DNA of 64,000 nucleotides from an uncultured Oscillospiraceae bacterium (GTDB taxonomy: Bacteria; Bacillota; Clostridia; Oscillospirales; Oscillospiraceae). Shown here in pieces: positions 47,963 to 55,928 of the stretch; positions within the stretch are counted from its first letter, which is position 1; each line of letters begins with the position of its first letter. The notes below the pieces were generated by a model. The model saw only the letters and a list, made by a program, of their open reading frames with translations. It was not told the origin of the DNA and did not search any database. The stretch covers positions 62,001 to 126,000 of the forward strand of contig CAKTOH010000001.1 in assembly GCA_934589705.1 (NCBI GenBank), in the 5' to 3' direction. Made by a program: the position numbers and the translations under genes.

Positions 47963-47990
47963 ATTTTAGCACATTCCCCTCAAAAGTCAA
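47963..47990 (-). promoter_or_regulatory. Sigma-A promoter of the alaS T-box transcript
   Basis: TTGACT (47985-47990), 16-nt spacer, TAAAAT (47963-47968) on the minus strand. The -35 lies inside the last codons of the PaaK-like gene. Confidence 0.75.
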
Positions 47991-48918
47991 TGGCTGTTTC
48001 CGGATTTTTCCGGATTTTTTGGGTGGGGTCATAGAAAAACGGAGCATCCACCTCCGGATTCAGAGGGCGGATCACCTGCTTGGCCGCCGAGGGCAGCTTG
48101 GGAAGCCGGCCTCCCGGCAAGGTAATCAGCTCCATTTCCAGGCCATAAGGACTCCGCTCAATTCTGCAATCCAGGACGCTGTTCCAGGATTGCAGGGTGG
48201 CGCCCAGCTTCCGCAGGTCGGCATCCGCCTCCGTCCGACCGGGGACAATGTCCATCAGCAGCGGCGCATCCTCCCCGCACTGACACCGTCCGGTAGTAAG
48301 CCGGGCGTTTTCGCCCATGGCGTAGCGGGTCTGGGGACGACCTTTCAAAGACAGCACAATCTCCCCCATTTCTCCTTGGGGCACCGGCGCTCCCTTCCCA
48401 TCCACAATTTCCACCTGATACACATCCTGCCGGATGTGAACCCCATGGTGCTTTCCGCAGGAGAAGCCGGCTACGATCCCGGTGGTGCCCACACTCATAC
48501 AGCCTCTGGGGTTGCAGTCAAAGCCCCGGCAAAGTCCCTCGATCATCCACTCCTCGCAGGGGTATCCGGCAGTGACCACATCCCGGATAAAAAGCGGAAT
48601 GGAATAATAGTTTTGCAGCTTTGAAAGCCCCAGGGCAATCAGCGGTGTGCTCACAATGGCACTGGCCCGGCTGGAAAAAGCCAAACGCAGCAGGCTCATC
48701 CATCGATGATCCCGCCCCCAGGTCACCGGCACGCCCTCGCACAGCAGCACTGCCTGCTCCATCAGGTGGCTCAGGCTCCCGGGCTCCTGGTTGGGAAGAC
48801 AAATAAGCACCGGATCCATTCGCTTTACAAAAGCGGAAAGCTTTTCCGCAAGATAGGAAACCGTTTCCTCCTGAGCCTGGGGCTGCATGGCATATTCCTG
48901 CAGCAGGGCATAATCCAT
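47980..48918 (-). CDS. PaaK-like AMP-binding (phenylacetate-CoA ligase-type) protein
   Basis: 312-residue protein resembling the AMP-forming phenylacetate-CoA ligase / coenzyme F390 synthetase group, but shorter than PaaK (about 430). The mid-region pattern is conserved: SVGTTGIVAGFSCG, then GVHIRQDVYQVEIVDGKGAP, VPQGEMGEIVLSLKGRPQTR, and CQCGEDAPLLMDIVPGRTE. The N-terminal Thr/Ser-rich ATP-binding segment is not obvious, so activity is uncertain. It ends with the sigma-A promoter of alaS. ATG 48918 follows GGAAGTGGTG. Confidence 0.65.
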   Translation of the reverse strand: MDYALLQEYAMQPQAQEETVSYLAEKLSAFVKRMDPVLICLPNQEPGSLSHLMEQAVLLCEGVPVTWGRDHRWMSLLRLAFSSRASAIVSTPLIALGLSKLQNYYSIPLFIRDVVTAGYPCEEWMIEGLCRGFDCNPRGCMSVGTTGIVAGFSCGKHHGVHIRQDVYQVEIVDGKGAPVPQGEMGEIVLSLKGRPQTRYAMGENARLTTGRCQCGEDAPLLMDIVPGRTEADADLRKLGATLQSWNSVLDCRIERSPYGLEMELITLPGGRLPKLPSAAKQVIRPLNPEVDAPFFYDPTQKIRKNPETAIDF

Positions 48919-48980
48919 AGCACCACTTCCAAATCTGTCTGTATGGTGCTATTATACACAAGTTTCCCCATAAATTGCAA
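48917..48980 (-). promoter_or_regulatory. Promoter and operator-like inverted repeat of the PaaK-like gene
   Basis: TTGCAA (48975-48980), 18-nt spacer, TATAAT (48951-48956) on the minus strand. A perfect 9-bp inverted repeat ATAGCACCA / TGGTGCTAT (48944-48952 with 48917-48925) links the -10 region to the start codon; because the expected start of transcription falls inside the distal arm it looks like a protein operator rather than an RNA hairpin. Confidence 0.55.
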
Positions 48981-48995
48981 GTGCTTTTTATGCAA

Positions 48996-49262
48996 TTATA
49001 TATGACTTTCCAGCCATTGCAGCATTTCCTGCCGTCCTTCGTCGGACATGGGGAAGGTTTCCTCCCCCTCCATCTGGCTTTTCTCGTAGCAGTACAGCCC
49101 GTGCCAGTACTCGGCGTGGATGGAGCTGGCGGCAAAGTCCACCTCCTTGGGCGTTGCCATCACCACGTTGGGCACCACCCGGAACCGGAAGAGCCCGCAG
49201 GAGCCGGTGAAGGGGTTATTCATGGCGAAGGTGTGCAGCGTGGGAAGAAATAACTCAGCCAT
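48996..49262 (-). CDS. Small protein of unknown function, coupled to pepF
   Basis: 88-residue protein: MAELFLPTLHTFAMNNPFTG at the start, central KEVDFAASSIHAEYWHGLYC and an acidic helical end. Aromatic residues are frequent. No signal peptide, membrane segment or known domain is recognised. Its ATG (49262) overlaps the pepF stop by 8 nt, so translation is coupled. Overlap and codon use support a real gene. Likely to work with PepF or its peptide substrates, but this is inference from context only. Confidence 0.65.
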   Translation of the reverse strand: MAELFLPTLHTFAMNNPFTGSCGLFRFRVVPNVVMATPKEVDFAASSIHAEYWHGLYCYEKSQMEGEETFPMSDEGRQEMLQWLESHI

Positions 49263-51069
49263 TGGCAGCCTCCGTCAGTTCTTCCATTTCATCCAGCAGC
49301 CGGTCAAAAAGCGCCAAGGCCTGCTCCACAGGCTCCGGGCTGGTCATATCCACCCCGGCTCCCTTCAGAAGGGAAATGGGATCCTTGGAGCAGCCGCCGG
49401 ACAGGAAGCCCAGATAATCCTTTACCGCGCTCTCCCCTTCCCGCAGAATCCGCCGGGACAGGGCAATGGCAGCAGCATACCCGGTGGCGTACTGGAAGAC
49501 ATAGTAATTATAGTAGAAATGGGGAATTCTGGCCCACTCCATCGCAATCCGGTCATCCACCTCCATATCCGGGCCGTAGTACAGCTCGGTCAGGCGCTTG
49601 TACTCGGCGCACAACAGGTCTGCCGTCAGGGTCTTCCCCTCTTCCGACCATCTTCCGATGTTCCGCTCGAACTCGGCGAACATGGTCTGCCGGTAGATGG
49701 TTCCCTTGAACTGATCCAGGAAGTGGTTGATGAGATAGGCCCGTTCGGCCTTGTCTGTAGTCTTGCCCAGCAGATATTCCATAAGCAGGGCCTCGTTGCA
49801 GGTGGAGGCCACCTCGGCAACAAAAATCACATAGTCCGCGTCAATGGGATTCTGATGCTTATTGGAAAGATAGGAATGAAGGGCGTGACCCATTTCGTGA
49901 GCCAGGGTGAACTGGCTGTCCAGAGTGCCGGTGTAGTTCAGAAGCACAAAGGGGTGAACGTCCGTTCCCGCGGAATAAGCGCCGCTGCGCTTGCCCTGGT
50001 TCTGGTATACATCGATCCAGCGATTGTCAAAGCCCTCTTTCAGAATCCGGCGGTAGTCCTCTCCCAAGGGAGCCAGAGCATCGAAAACCGTCTGCTTGGC
50101 CTCCTCAAAGGGAATGTGCCGGTTGGCTTCCGGCAGCAGAGGCGTGTAAATGTCATAGAAATGGAGCTTGTCTACCCCCAGCAGCTTCTTGCGCAGCCGG
50201 ACATAGCGGTACATGGTGGGCAGCTTCTTGTGAACGGCTTCAATCAGGTTTTCGTACACGGACACCGGCACATTGCTTCCGTCCAGGGAAGCTTCCAGGG
50301 CAGAGCCATAGTTTCTGGCCTGGCTGAAGAATTTCAACTGCTGGTTCTGACCGTTCAGCACGGCGGCGGCAGTGTTGCGCACGCCCGTAAATCCGTCGTA
50401 GAGATTTTCGTAGGCACTTTTCCGCAGGGTGCGGTCGGTGCTTTCTTCCAGCAGCACGAAGGTGCCCTGGCTCAGGGGGTGCTTGTTACCCTGGTTGTCT
50501 GCCGCGTCCGCAAATTTCAGGTCGGCATCCGCCAAAGCGCTGTAGGCAGTATCCGGCAGCTGCGCCATTTCCCCGGCGGCGGCCAGCAGCTTTTCCTCCT
50601 GGGCAGACAAAGTGTGGGGCTTTCTCCGGCGCAGATTGGTCAGATACCGGCGATAACGTTCCAGCTTGGGAAAGTCCCGGTAGAAGCCTTCCAGCGTCTC
50701 ATCGGAAATGGCCATGATCTCCGGGGTATCAAAGCTGCACGCAGCGTTCAGAGCCACTACCGTGCTCATGAATTTTCCCTGTAAGGAAAGGCTCTGGGGA
50801 TTTCGGGTATCCTCATCCAGCCTGCGCATACAGTAGTTGCCCAGCCGGTCAGCCTTCACGTTCATCTCTTCCACGGCATGAAGATAACCATACAGATTTT
50901 CTCCGCTCTCTCCCAGCCGTCCGGCAAAGGAGGTCAGAACCTTCTCGTCCTCCTTCAGGGTATCCAGCTCCTTGAGCCAGGATTCCTCCGTTGGGTACAG
51001 ATCCTCCAGTGCCCACTTGGTTTCCTCCGGCAGCTCCCCGCGCTCCGGGATTTTCTTGGCTTCTTCCAT
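49255..51069 (-). CDS. pepF: Oligoendopeptidase F
   Basis: 604-residue M3-family zinc peptidase. The HExxH site is FTLAHEMGHALHSYLSN, with the third ligand Glu in VAEVASTCNEALLMEYLL. N-terminal region with the family patterns LPEETKWALEDLYPTEESW; C-terminal KGAGVDMTSPEPVEQAL is conserved. Cytosolic (no signal peptide). ATG 51069 (MEEAKKIPER) follows CAGGAGGCGG. It hydrolyses oligopeptides and may help in peptide recycling. Confidence 0.95.
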   Translation of the reverse strand: MEEAKKIPERGELPEETKWALEDLYPTEESWLKELDTLKEDEKVLTSFAGRLGESGENLYGYLHAVEEMNVKADRLGNYCMRRLDEDTRNPQSLSLQGKFMSTVVALNAACSFDTPEIMAISDETLEGFYRDFPKLERYRRYLTNLRRRKPHTLSAQEEKLLAAAGEMAQLPDTAYSALADADLKFADAADNQGNKHPLSQGTFVLLEESTDRTLRKSAYENLYDGFTGVRNTAAAVLNGQNQQLKFFSQARNYGSALEASLDGSNVPVSVYENLIEAVHKKLPTMYRYVRLRKKLLGVDKLHFYDIYTPLLPEANRHIPFEEAKQTVFDALAPLGEDYRRILKEGFDNRWIDVYQNQGKRSGAYSAGTDVHPFVLLNYTGTLDSQFTLAHEMGHALHSYLSNKHQNPIDADYVIFVAEVASTCNEALLMEYLLGKTTDKAERAYLINHFLDQFKGTIYRQTMFAEFERNIGRWSEEGKTLTADLLCAEYKRLTELYYGPDMEVDDRIAMEWARIPHFYYNYYVFQYATGYAAAIALSRRILREGESAVKDYLGFLSGGCSKDPISLLKGAGVDMTSPEPVEQALALFDRLLDEMEELTEAANG

Positions 51070-51105
51070 AAATCCGCCTCCTGATTGGTTTTGGTAATTG
51101 ATTGT

Positions 51106-51134
51106 ATTATACCACTTTTCCCCTATCAATGCAA
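51106..51134 (-). promoter_or_regulatory. Sigma-A promoter of pepF
   Basis: TTGCAT (51129-51134), 17-nt spacer, TATAAT (51106-51111) on the minus strand, 37 nt upstream of the start codon. Confidence 0.75.
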
Positions 51135-51188
51135 CGCCGCTTGCTTTCTTTTCCAAATTATGATAAACTATCCCCCGGTGATGAAAGA

Positions 51189-52097
51189 ATGATGAGAAAG
51201 AAACTGCAAGGCAGCATTCTTCTGCTGCTGACGACCATTATCTGGGGCTTTGGCTTTATCGCCCAAAGCGTGGGCATGGACACCATCGGCCCCTTTACCT
51301 TCCAGGCCATCCGGTGCGCGCTGGCGGTTATCTTCCTGTTTTTGTGCACCTTTGTGATGGAGCGCAGCCCCCGGGAATCCTTCGCCAAGTGGAAAAATCC
51401 GGAGCTTTGGAAAGTCGGACTGATCTGCGGCGTGGCTCTGTTTGTGGCGTCCAGCCTCCAACAGCTGGGGCTTGTCTATACCGACGCCGGAAAGGCCGGT
51501 TTTTTAACCGCCATGTACATTGTCTGGGTGCCGATCTTAGGTGCCTTCCAGGGGGAAAAGCTGCCCAAGACCATTCTTTTCAGCGTAGTCCTGGCTATCA
51601 TCGGACTGTATCTTCTCAGCTGTACCAGTGTCACCGGTGTCAACAAAGGCGACCTGTTCCTGATGGGCTGTGCCGTTGCCTTCTCCATTCAGATTCGGTG
51701 CATCGACCGGTTCGCCGGAAACCTGGACAGTCTGCGGCTGACCTGTCTGGAAGCTCTGGTGACCTCAGTGCTGTCCGTACCCTTTATGCTGCTGACGGAA
51801 ACCGTCGATGCTTCCGTGATTTTCGCCTGCTGGAAGCCGCTGTGCTTTGCGGGCATTCTGTCCATGGGCGTTGCCTACACCTGCCAGGTGGTGGGGCAGA
51901 AATCCCTGGAACCCACTACCGCCTCTCTCATTATGAGCATGGAGTCGGTCTTCGCGGCTCTGGGCGGCTGGTGGCTCCTTCACGAGCGGATGTCTCCCCG
52001 TGAGGTTGGCGGCTGTGTCCTGGTCTTTGCCGCGGTGATTCTCTCCCAACTCCCGGCCGATATTTTCCTGAAGAAAGCTCAGAAAACCCGCTCCTGA
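51189..52097 (+). CDS. EamA/DMT family transporter
   Basis: About 302 residues, ten membrane segments in two EamA repeats (for example GSILLLLTTIIWGFGFIAQS, AIRCALAVIFLFLCTFVM, ASLIMSMESVFAALGGWWLL). The second repeat has the SMESVFAALGGWWLLHERMS pattern. Substrate unknown; the family moves small metabolites or amino acids. Start ATG 51189 or 51192 (MRKKLQG); SD weak. A weak promoter TTGCTT-N17-TAAACT (51141-51169) is possible. The stop codon lies inside the following terminator. Confidence 0.9.
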   Translation: MMRKKLQGSILLLLTTIIWGFGFIAQSVGMDTIGPFTFQAIRCALAVIFLFLCTFVMERSPRESFAKWKNPELWKVGLICGVALFVASSLQQLGLVYTDAGKAGFLTAMYIVWVPILGAFQGEKLPKTILFSVVLAIIGLYLLSCTSVTGVNKGDLFLMGCAVAFSIQIRCIDRFAGNLDSLRLTCLEALVTSVLSVPFMLLTETVDASVIFACWKPLCFAGILSMGVAYTCQVVGQKSLEPTTASLIMSMESVFAALGGWWLLHERMSPREVGGCVLVFAAVILSQLPADIFLKKAQKTRS

Positions 52098-52110
52098 CGA
52101 GCGGGTTTTT
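52083..52110 (+). terminator. Intrinsic terminator overlapping the EamA stop codon
   Basis: AAACCCGCTC / GAGCGGGTTT with a CTGAC loop containing the stop codon, followed by TTTCT. Confidence 0.88.
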
Positions 52111-52138
52111 TCTATAAATTGCAGCACTTCCGTAATCC

Positions 52139-52627
52139 CCTGTCATTGCGAACCAGTGCCGCAGCACTGGTGTGGCAATCCGTTTCACCTTGGCTCCCCC
52201 TTTGGGGGAGCTGGCGGCGAAGCCGACTGATACTATTTCCTGATTAAAATCTTAATTTTAATCAGGAAGGCATCGCCTGAAGGCGCTGCCTGTTTTGTGA
52301 TTTATAAGGAAAGAAATCACAAAACAAGTCTCATATGAACTCCATGCCCTTCAGGCAATTAAAATCTTTTTTAAAGATTTTAATTGGAGTTCAGTATGAG
52401 AGGGTAAAAAACGCCCTCTCCGCCCCTTCGGGGCACCTCTCCCATAGGGAGAGGCGAGTGGCCCTCATCCGTCACGGCTTCGCCGTGCCACCTATGACAT
52501 TATTGTGCAATTGCCACTGGCAATTGTTAGATTTTGATTCGCTGCGCGGAGCACCACCCCGTAGGGGAAGGCTTCGAGATGCGGATTACCACACCAGTGA
52601 CATCGGTCACTGGTTCGTAATGACATT
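52139..52627. repeat. Composite intergenic repeat: family A ends with families B and C nested inside
   Basis: Left end TGTCATTGCGAACCAGTG ... CACTGGTGTGGCAATCCG (52140-52183), right end TGCGGATTACCACACCAGTG ... CACTGGTTCGTAATGACA (52578-52625), inverted to each other. Between them lie GGCTCCCCCTTTGGGGGAGC, the 175-bp family B element (52225-52399), a family C run with CTCTCCCATAGGGAGAG and CACGGCTTCGCCGTG, and CAATTGCCACTGGCAATTG. The whole 52098-52639 gap is repeats; no gene. Confidence 0.75.
52225..52399. repeat. Structured multi-hairpin repeat element, family B, copy 2 (175 bp)
   Basis: Reverse-complement copy of 35791-35965, same length. Stem changes are paired: GAACTCC / GGAGTTC instead of GAATTCC / GGAATTC, and TTCCTGATT / AATCAGGAA instead of TTTCTGATT / AATCAGAAA. 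The conserved GTTTTGTGATTT / AAATCACAAAAC hairpin and its loop are unchanged. Confidence 0.85.
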
Positions 52628-52639
52628 ATAAAACACAAG

Positions 52640-52664
52640 GCCCCCGCTTTTTAGAAGCGGGGGC
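52640..52664 (-). terminator. Intrinsic terminator of recR
   Basis: GCCCCCGCTT / AAGCGGGGGC with a short T-rich loop, 6 nt after the recR stop; followed on the minus strand by CTTGTGTTTTATAA. Confidence 0.85.
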
Positions 52665-52670
52665 GCCCTT

Positions 52671-53270
52671 TTACATTTCCTGTCTGCCTTCCAGGGCTCT
52701 TGTCAGGGTCACCTCGTCGGCATATTCCAGCTGGCTTCCCACGCTCATGCCGTAGGCAAGCCTTGTGACCTTCACCTCCATGGGGCGAAGGAGCCGGGAA
52801 ATATACATGGCCGTGGCCTCCCCTTCCGTATCGGGGTTGGTGGCCATAATCACCTCTTTGATCTCCCCCTGGGACACCCGCTTCAAAAGCTCCCGAATCC
52901 GGATATCGTCCTGGGTCACATGATTCAGAGGCGAAATCACCCCGTGGAGCACATGGTACACTCCCCGGTACTCCCGGGAACGCTCCATGGCGATCACGTC
53001 CTTGGGGTCAGCCACTACGCAGACCACGCTGTGATCTCTGGTGTCATCATCGCAGATGGGGCACAGCTCCCGATCCGTCAGATTCTGGCACACCGGGCAG
53101 GTGTGCACCTGCTTTTTTGCTTCCAGAATGGCATTGGCAAATTCCTCCGCCTCCCCGTCCGGCAAGCTCAGCACATGAAAGGCAAGACGCTGGGCAGTTT
53201 TGCTGCCCACGCCGGGAAGCCGGGCAAACTGATCCGCCAGATTTTGCAGCGCCGCCGGAAAAAACTGCAT
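52671..53270 (-). CDS. recR: Recombination protein RecR
   Basis: 199-residue RecFOR partner. N-terminal helix-hairpin-helix (LARLPGVGSKTAQRLAFHVL; residues 15-35), C4 zinc finger CPVCQNLTDRELCPIC, Toprim motif VCVVADPKDVIAMERSREYR and the C-terminal LAYGMSVGSQLEYADEVTL. Full length. Last gene of dnaX-ybaB-recR; 10 nt after ybaB. Confidence 0.97.
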   Translation of the reverse strand: MQFFPAALQNLADQFARLPGVGSKTAQRLAFHVLSLPDGEAEEFANAILEAKKQVHTCPVCQNLTDRELCPICDDDTRDHSVVCVVADPKDVIAMERSREYRGVYHVLHGVISPLNHVTQDDIRIRELLKRVSQGEIKEVIMATNPDTEGEATAMYISRLLRPMEVKVTRLAYGMSVGSQLEYADEVTLTRALEGRQEM

Positions 53271-53280
53271 GTTGACCTCC

Positions 53281-53625
53281 TTAGAAGAGGCCGCCCAGGT
53301 TCAGACCGCCGGTGAGCCGGGACATGTTGTTTGCCGCCTCGTTATCCGCCGCGCGCATGGCCTCGTTGACTGCGGCAATGACCATATCCTGAAGCATTTC
53401 CATATCGTCGGGATCCACCGCCTCAGGATTGATCTCCATGGAGACCAGCTCATGCTTGCCGCTCACCGTGGCGCTGACCATGCCGCCGCCAGCCTTGGCG
53501 GTGAAGGTCTTGGCCTCCTGCTCGGCCTGCATCCGCAGCATCTCCTGCTGCATCTTCTGAGCCTGCTTGAGCATGGAAGCCTGATTCATTCCACCGGGCA
53601 TACCCCGGAATCCACCCTTTGCCAT
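53281..53625 (-). CDS. YbaB/EbfC family nucleoid-associated protein
   Basis: 114-residue DNA-binding protein. Family features: the coiled N-terminal helix NQASMLKQAQKMQQEMLRMQ, the strand AGGGMVSATVSGKHELVSME and the acidic NPEAVDPDDMEMLQDMVIAA. The C terminus is GGLNLGGLF. Its place between dnaX and recR is the classical arrangement. Confidence 0.95.
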   Translation of the reverse strand: MAKGGFRGMPGGMNQASMLKQAQKMQQEMLRMQAEQEAKTFTAKAGGGMVSATVSGKHELVSMEINPEAVDPDDMEMLQDMVIAAVNEAMRAADNEAANNMSRLTGGLNLGGLF

Positions 53626-53645
53626 AATTCAAAATCTCCTATTCC

Positions 53646-55268
53646 TTATTCTTTAATCTTTACGATATCCGCGTGTTCCCGTCCGAATTGCATCAGCTGC
53701 TCCATCCGGGGATTGCCCTTGGGCTTTGCGGACAAATCCACAACGACTGCCTGTATCTGACGGTTCAGCATAACGGCAGCCTTCCGACTGACCACTTCCA
53801 GAATCTCCGGCTTATCCAGCATCTGGGCGGTGAAGGCGTTGGTGCATTGCAGCTCCAATTTGCCCCCCGTCAGAACGCCCTGGACCGGGGCGTTGGGGGT
53901 TCCGGCAAAGAATCCGGTTACCGGCGGCTTCAGCTCCTTCCGCACCCCGCCGCACAGATCCAGCCAGAAGCCAGCCGGGGCGTCATTCTGAGGTTTGGGT
54001 GCCGGAGAATCTTCTGCTTCCGGCGGCGCGTCATCATCGTCCGGCGGCGGAGGCAGTTCCTCGTCCTCTACCGGGGCGGCAGGCTTGGCCGCCTTTTGGG
54101 GTGCGGCTACGGCTCCGGTTTTCCACTGCTCTTCCAACCGGGTGAGCCGTGCGTTCAGAGCCGATACATCCGTATTCAGCTCCGGCTGGCACAACTCCAC
54201 GAGACACAATTCAGCATCCATCCGGCGGCTGGAGCTTCGGGTGAAAGCTGCCACCGTCTGCTGGATTCGCTCCATCATCCGCACCAGCTCGCCGCTGCCG
54301 AAGGCCTTGCCCAGAGCCAAAGTCTCCTGATCGGAAGCCACGCCCGAGAGCATGGTGATTCCCGCGTTTCCCGCAGTTTTCAGCACCAGAAGGTCTCTTG
54401 TCAAACAGGCCAGCTCATCCAGAAGCGCACCCAAATCCTTCCCTTCCGCATACAGCCGATTGAAAAGTTCCAAGGCCTTCCGGGTATCATGGGCGGCGAT
54501 ATAGCCCATGAGTTCTCCGCATTTCTGCTCCCCCGCAATACCGAGACAAGCATACACCCGCTCGGCGGTAAGCTCACCGGTGGTAGCCGAGGCGCACTGA
54601 TCAAGCAGACTCAGGCCGTCCCGCATACCGCCGTCGGCAAGCCGGGCAAGCACCCGGGCGGCGCTGTCGTCCAGGTCGATGTTCTCCTGGTAGGCCACAT
54701 ATTGCAGTCTCGCCGCAATGTCCTCCTGGCTGATGCGCCGGAAGGAAAACCGCTGGCACCGAGACAGAATCGTGGCCGGAACCTTGTGAAGCTCGGTGGT
54801 TGCCAGAATGAACAGCAAATGCTCCGGCGGCTCCTCAATGATCTTAAGCAGTGCGTTAAAAGCGGAAATAGACAGCATGTGTACCTCATCGATGATATAC
54901 ACACGCATTTTCACCTGTGAGGGGGTATAAACGGCATCATCCCGAAGATCACGGACGTTATCCACGCCGTTGTTGGAGGCGGCGTCGATTTCCAGCACGT
55001 CCATGCAGGAGCCGGAATCGATGGCCCGGCAGGCTTCGCAAACGTTGCAGGGATTGCCGTTGTCCGGGTGCAGGCAGTTCACCGCTTTTGCCAGAATTTT
55101 GGCGCAGCTGGTTTTGCCGGTGCCCCGGGAGCCGGTGAACAGGTAGGCATGACTCATTTTCCCGCTCATCAGCTGGGTCTTCAGAGTCTGGGTCACCGCC
55201 GCCTGACCGGACACATCGTCAAAGGTCTGGGGACGGTATTTCCGATACAGTGCCTGATAGGCAGACAT
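53646..55268 (-). CDS. dnaX: DNA polymerase III subunits gamma/tau
   Basis: 540-residue clamp-loader ATPase. Walker A FTGSRGTGKTSCAKILA (near residue 45), the zinc module CLHPDNGNPCNVCEAC, Walker B YIIDEVHMLS, sensor LATTELHKVPATILSRCQRF. After residue 370 comes a Pro/Asp-rich linker (DEELPPPPDDDDAPPEAEDS) and a tau-like C-terminal domain. ATG 55268 (MSAYQALYRKYRP) is the family start; the open frame upstream crosses the SRP RNA gene. Confidence 0.96.
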   Translation of the reverse strand: MSAYQALYRKYRPQTFDDVSGQAAVTQTLKTQLMSGKMSHAYLFTGSRGTGKTSCAKILAKAVNCLHPDNGNPCNVCEACRAIDSGSCMDVLEIDAASNNGVDNVRDLRDDAVYTPSQVKMRVYIIDEVHMLSISAFNALLKIIEEPPEHLLFILATTELHKVPATILSRCQRFSFRRISQEDIAARLQYVAYQENIDLDDSAARVLARLADGGMRDGLSLLDQCASATTGELTAERVYACLGIAGEQKCGELMGYIAAHDTRKALELFNRLYAEGKDLGALLDELACLTRDLLVLKTAGNAGITMLSGVASDQETLALGKAFGSGELVRMMERIQQTVAAFTRSSSRRMDAELCLVELCQPELNTDVSALNARLTRLEEQWKTGAVAAPQKAAKPAAPVEDEELPPPPDDDDAPPEAEDSPAPKPQNDAPAGFWLDLCGGVRKELKPPVTGFFAGTPNAPVQGVLTGGKLELQCTNAFTAQMLDKPEILEVVSRKAAVMLNRQIQAVVVDLSAKPKGNPRMEQLMQFGREHADIVKIKE

Positions 55269-55319
55269 AGCCTCACTCCCTTCCAAGAAAATCCCGAAAA
55301 GCACAGACCGGCTCATAAC

Positions 55320-55592
55320 AAGATCGCACACCCACATTTGTACGCGGCGAATATCCAATCCAGTGCAGCCAGCTCAAGAACGGCAGCCCCGCGGCACACG
55401 GAGAAATCCGCTTAATGCTGCTTGGTTCCCCACCTGACATGGTTCACGGGACTCCGTTGCGCAAGACCGTTCTCTCAACACCGCTTACAAAGGACAGATA
55501 ATATTCAAAACGCGCCCGGGTGTGGGAATTCATCCCTGCTATAGCGGATTGCAGGTACAGGGCACCGCTATCTCCCCGACTAGTGCGACCTT
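55320..55592 (-). ncRNA. ffs: Signal recognition particle RNA, large bacterial form with Alu domain
   Basis: About 273 nt. Minus strand: 5' AAGGTCGCAC pairs with 3' GTGCGATCTT, closing the RNA. The Alu domain is recognised by CTAGTCGGGGAGATAGCGG, TGCCCTGTACCTGCAATCC and GCTATAGCAGGGATGAATTC, a typical Clostridia pattern. The S domain tetraloop region is ATGTCAGGTGGGGAACCAAG with the CAGCA asymmetric loop just after. SRP RNA next to dnaX is a common Firmicutes order. It targets nascent membrane proteins with Ffh. Confidence 0.93.
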
Positions 55593-55633
55593 GTTATAAG
55601 CCGGTCAGCTATAACATGTCTGTTAAATTTGGT

Positions 55634-55855
55634 TTAATTCAGCTTGGACTCAATAAAGTCGGCCAGCTCCTGGAAGGTGGTGATCTTCTGATCTTCCATA
55701 TCCAGCTCCACGCCCAGTTCGCTCTCCAGGTCCATGATCATCTCCACCACGTCCAGAGAATCAATGCCCAGGCTCTCAAAGGTGGAATCCGGGGTAATCT
55801 CAGAGGGATCCAGCTCCAGCTGCCGGGCCGCATAGCTCTTGAGTTTTTCAAACAT
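55634..55855 (-). CDS. acpP: Acyl carrier protein
   Basis: 73-residue acidic protein. Phosphopantetheine serine S33 in the motif ESLGIDSLDVVEMIMDLE. Start ATG 55855 has AGGAGG upstream. Fatty-acid synthesis carrier; no other fab genes are near. It has its own sigma-A promoter at 55900-55928. Confidence 0.96.
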   Translation of the reverse strand: MFEKLKSYAARQLELDPSEITPDSTFESLGIDSLDVVEMIMDLESELGVELDMEDQKITTFQELADFIESKLN

Positions 55856-55899
55856 AGAGAAATCCTCCTAACATCTATCTAAGGAATCATCTGCTAGGT

Positions 55900-55928
55900 A
55901 TTCTAGTATAGAAAGCCGGGTTTGTCAA
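55900..55928 (-). promoter_or_regulatory. Sigma-A promoter of acpP
   Basis: TTGACA (55923-55928), 17-nt spacer, TAGAAT (55900-55905) on the minus strand. The -35 overlaps the stop codon of the upstream gene. Around the -10 lies CTAGAATACCTAG, a small palindrome that might be an operator (for example for a FapR-like repressor), unproven. Confidence 0.8.

Noticed and set aside
55269-55358. N-terminal extension of DnaX
   Set aside because: The extra codons run into the SRP RNA gene, and MSAYQALYRKYRP is the usual DnaX start.
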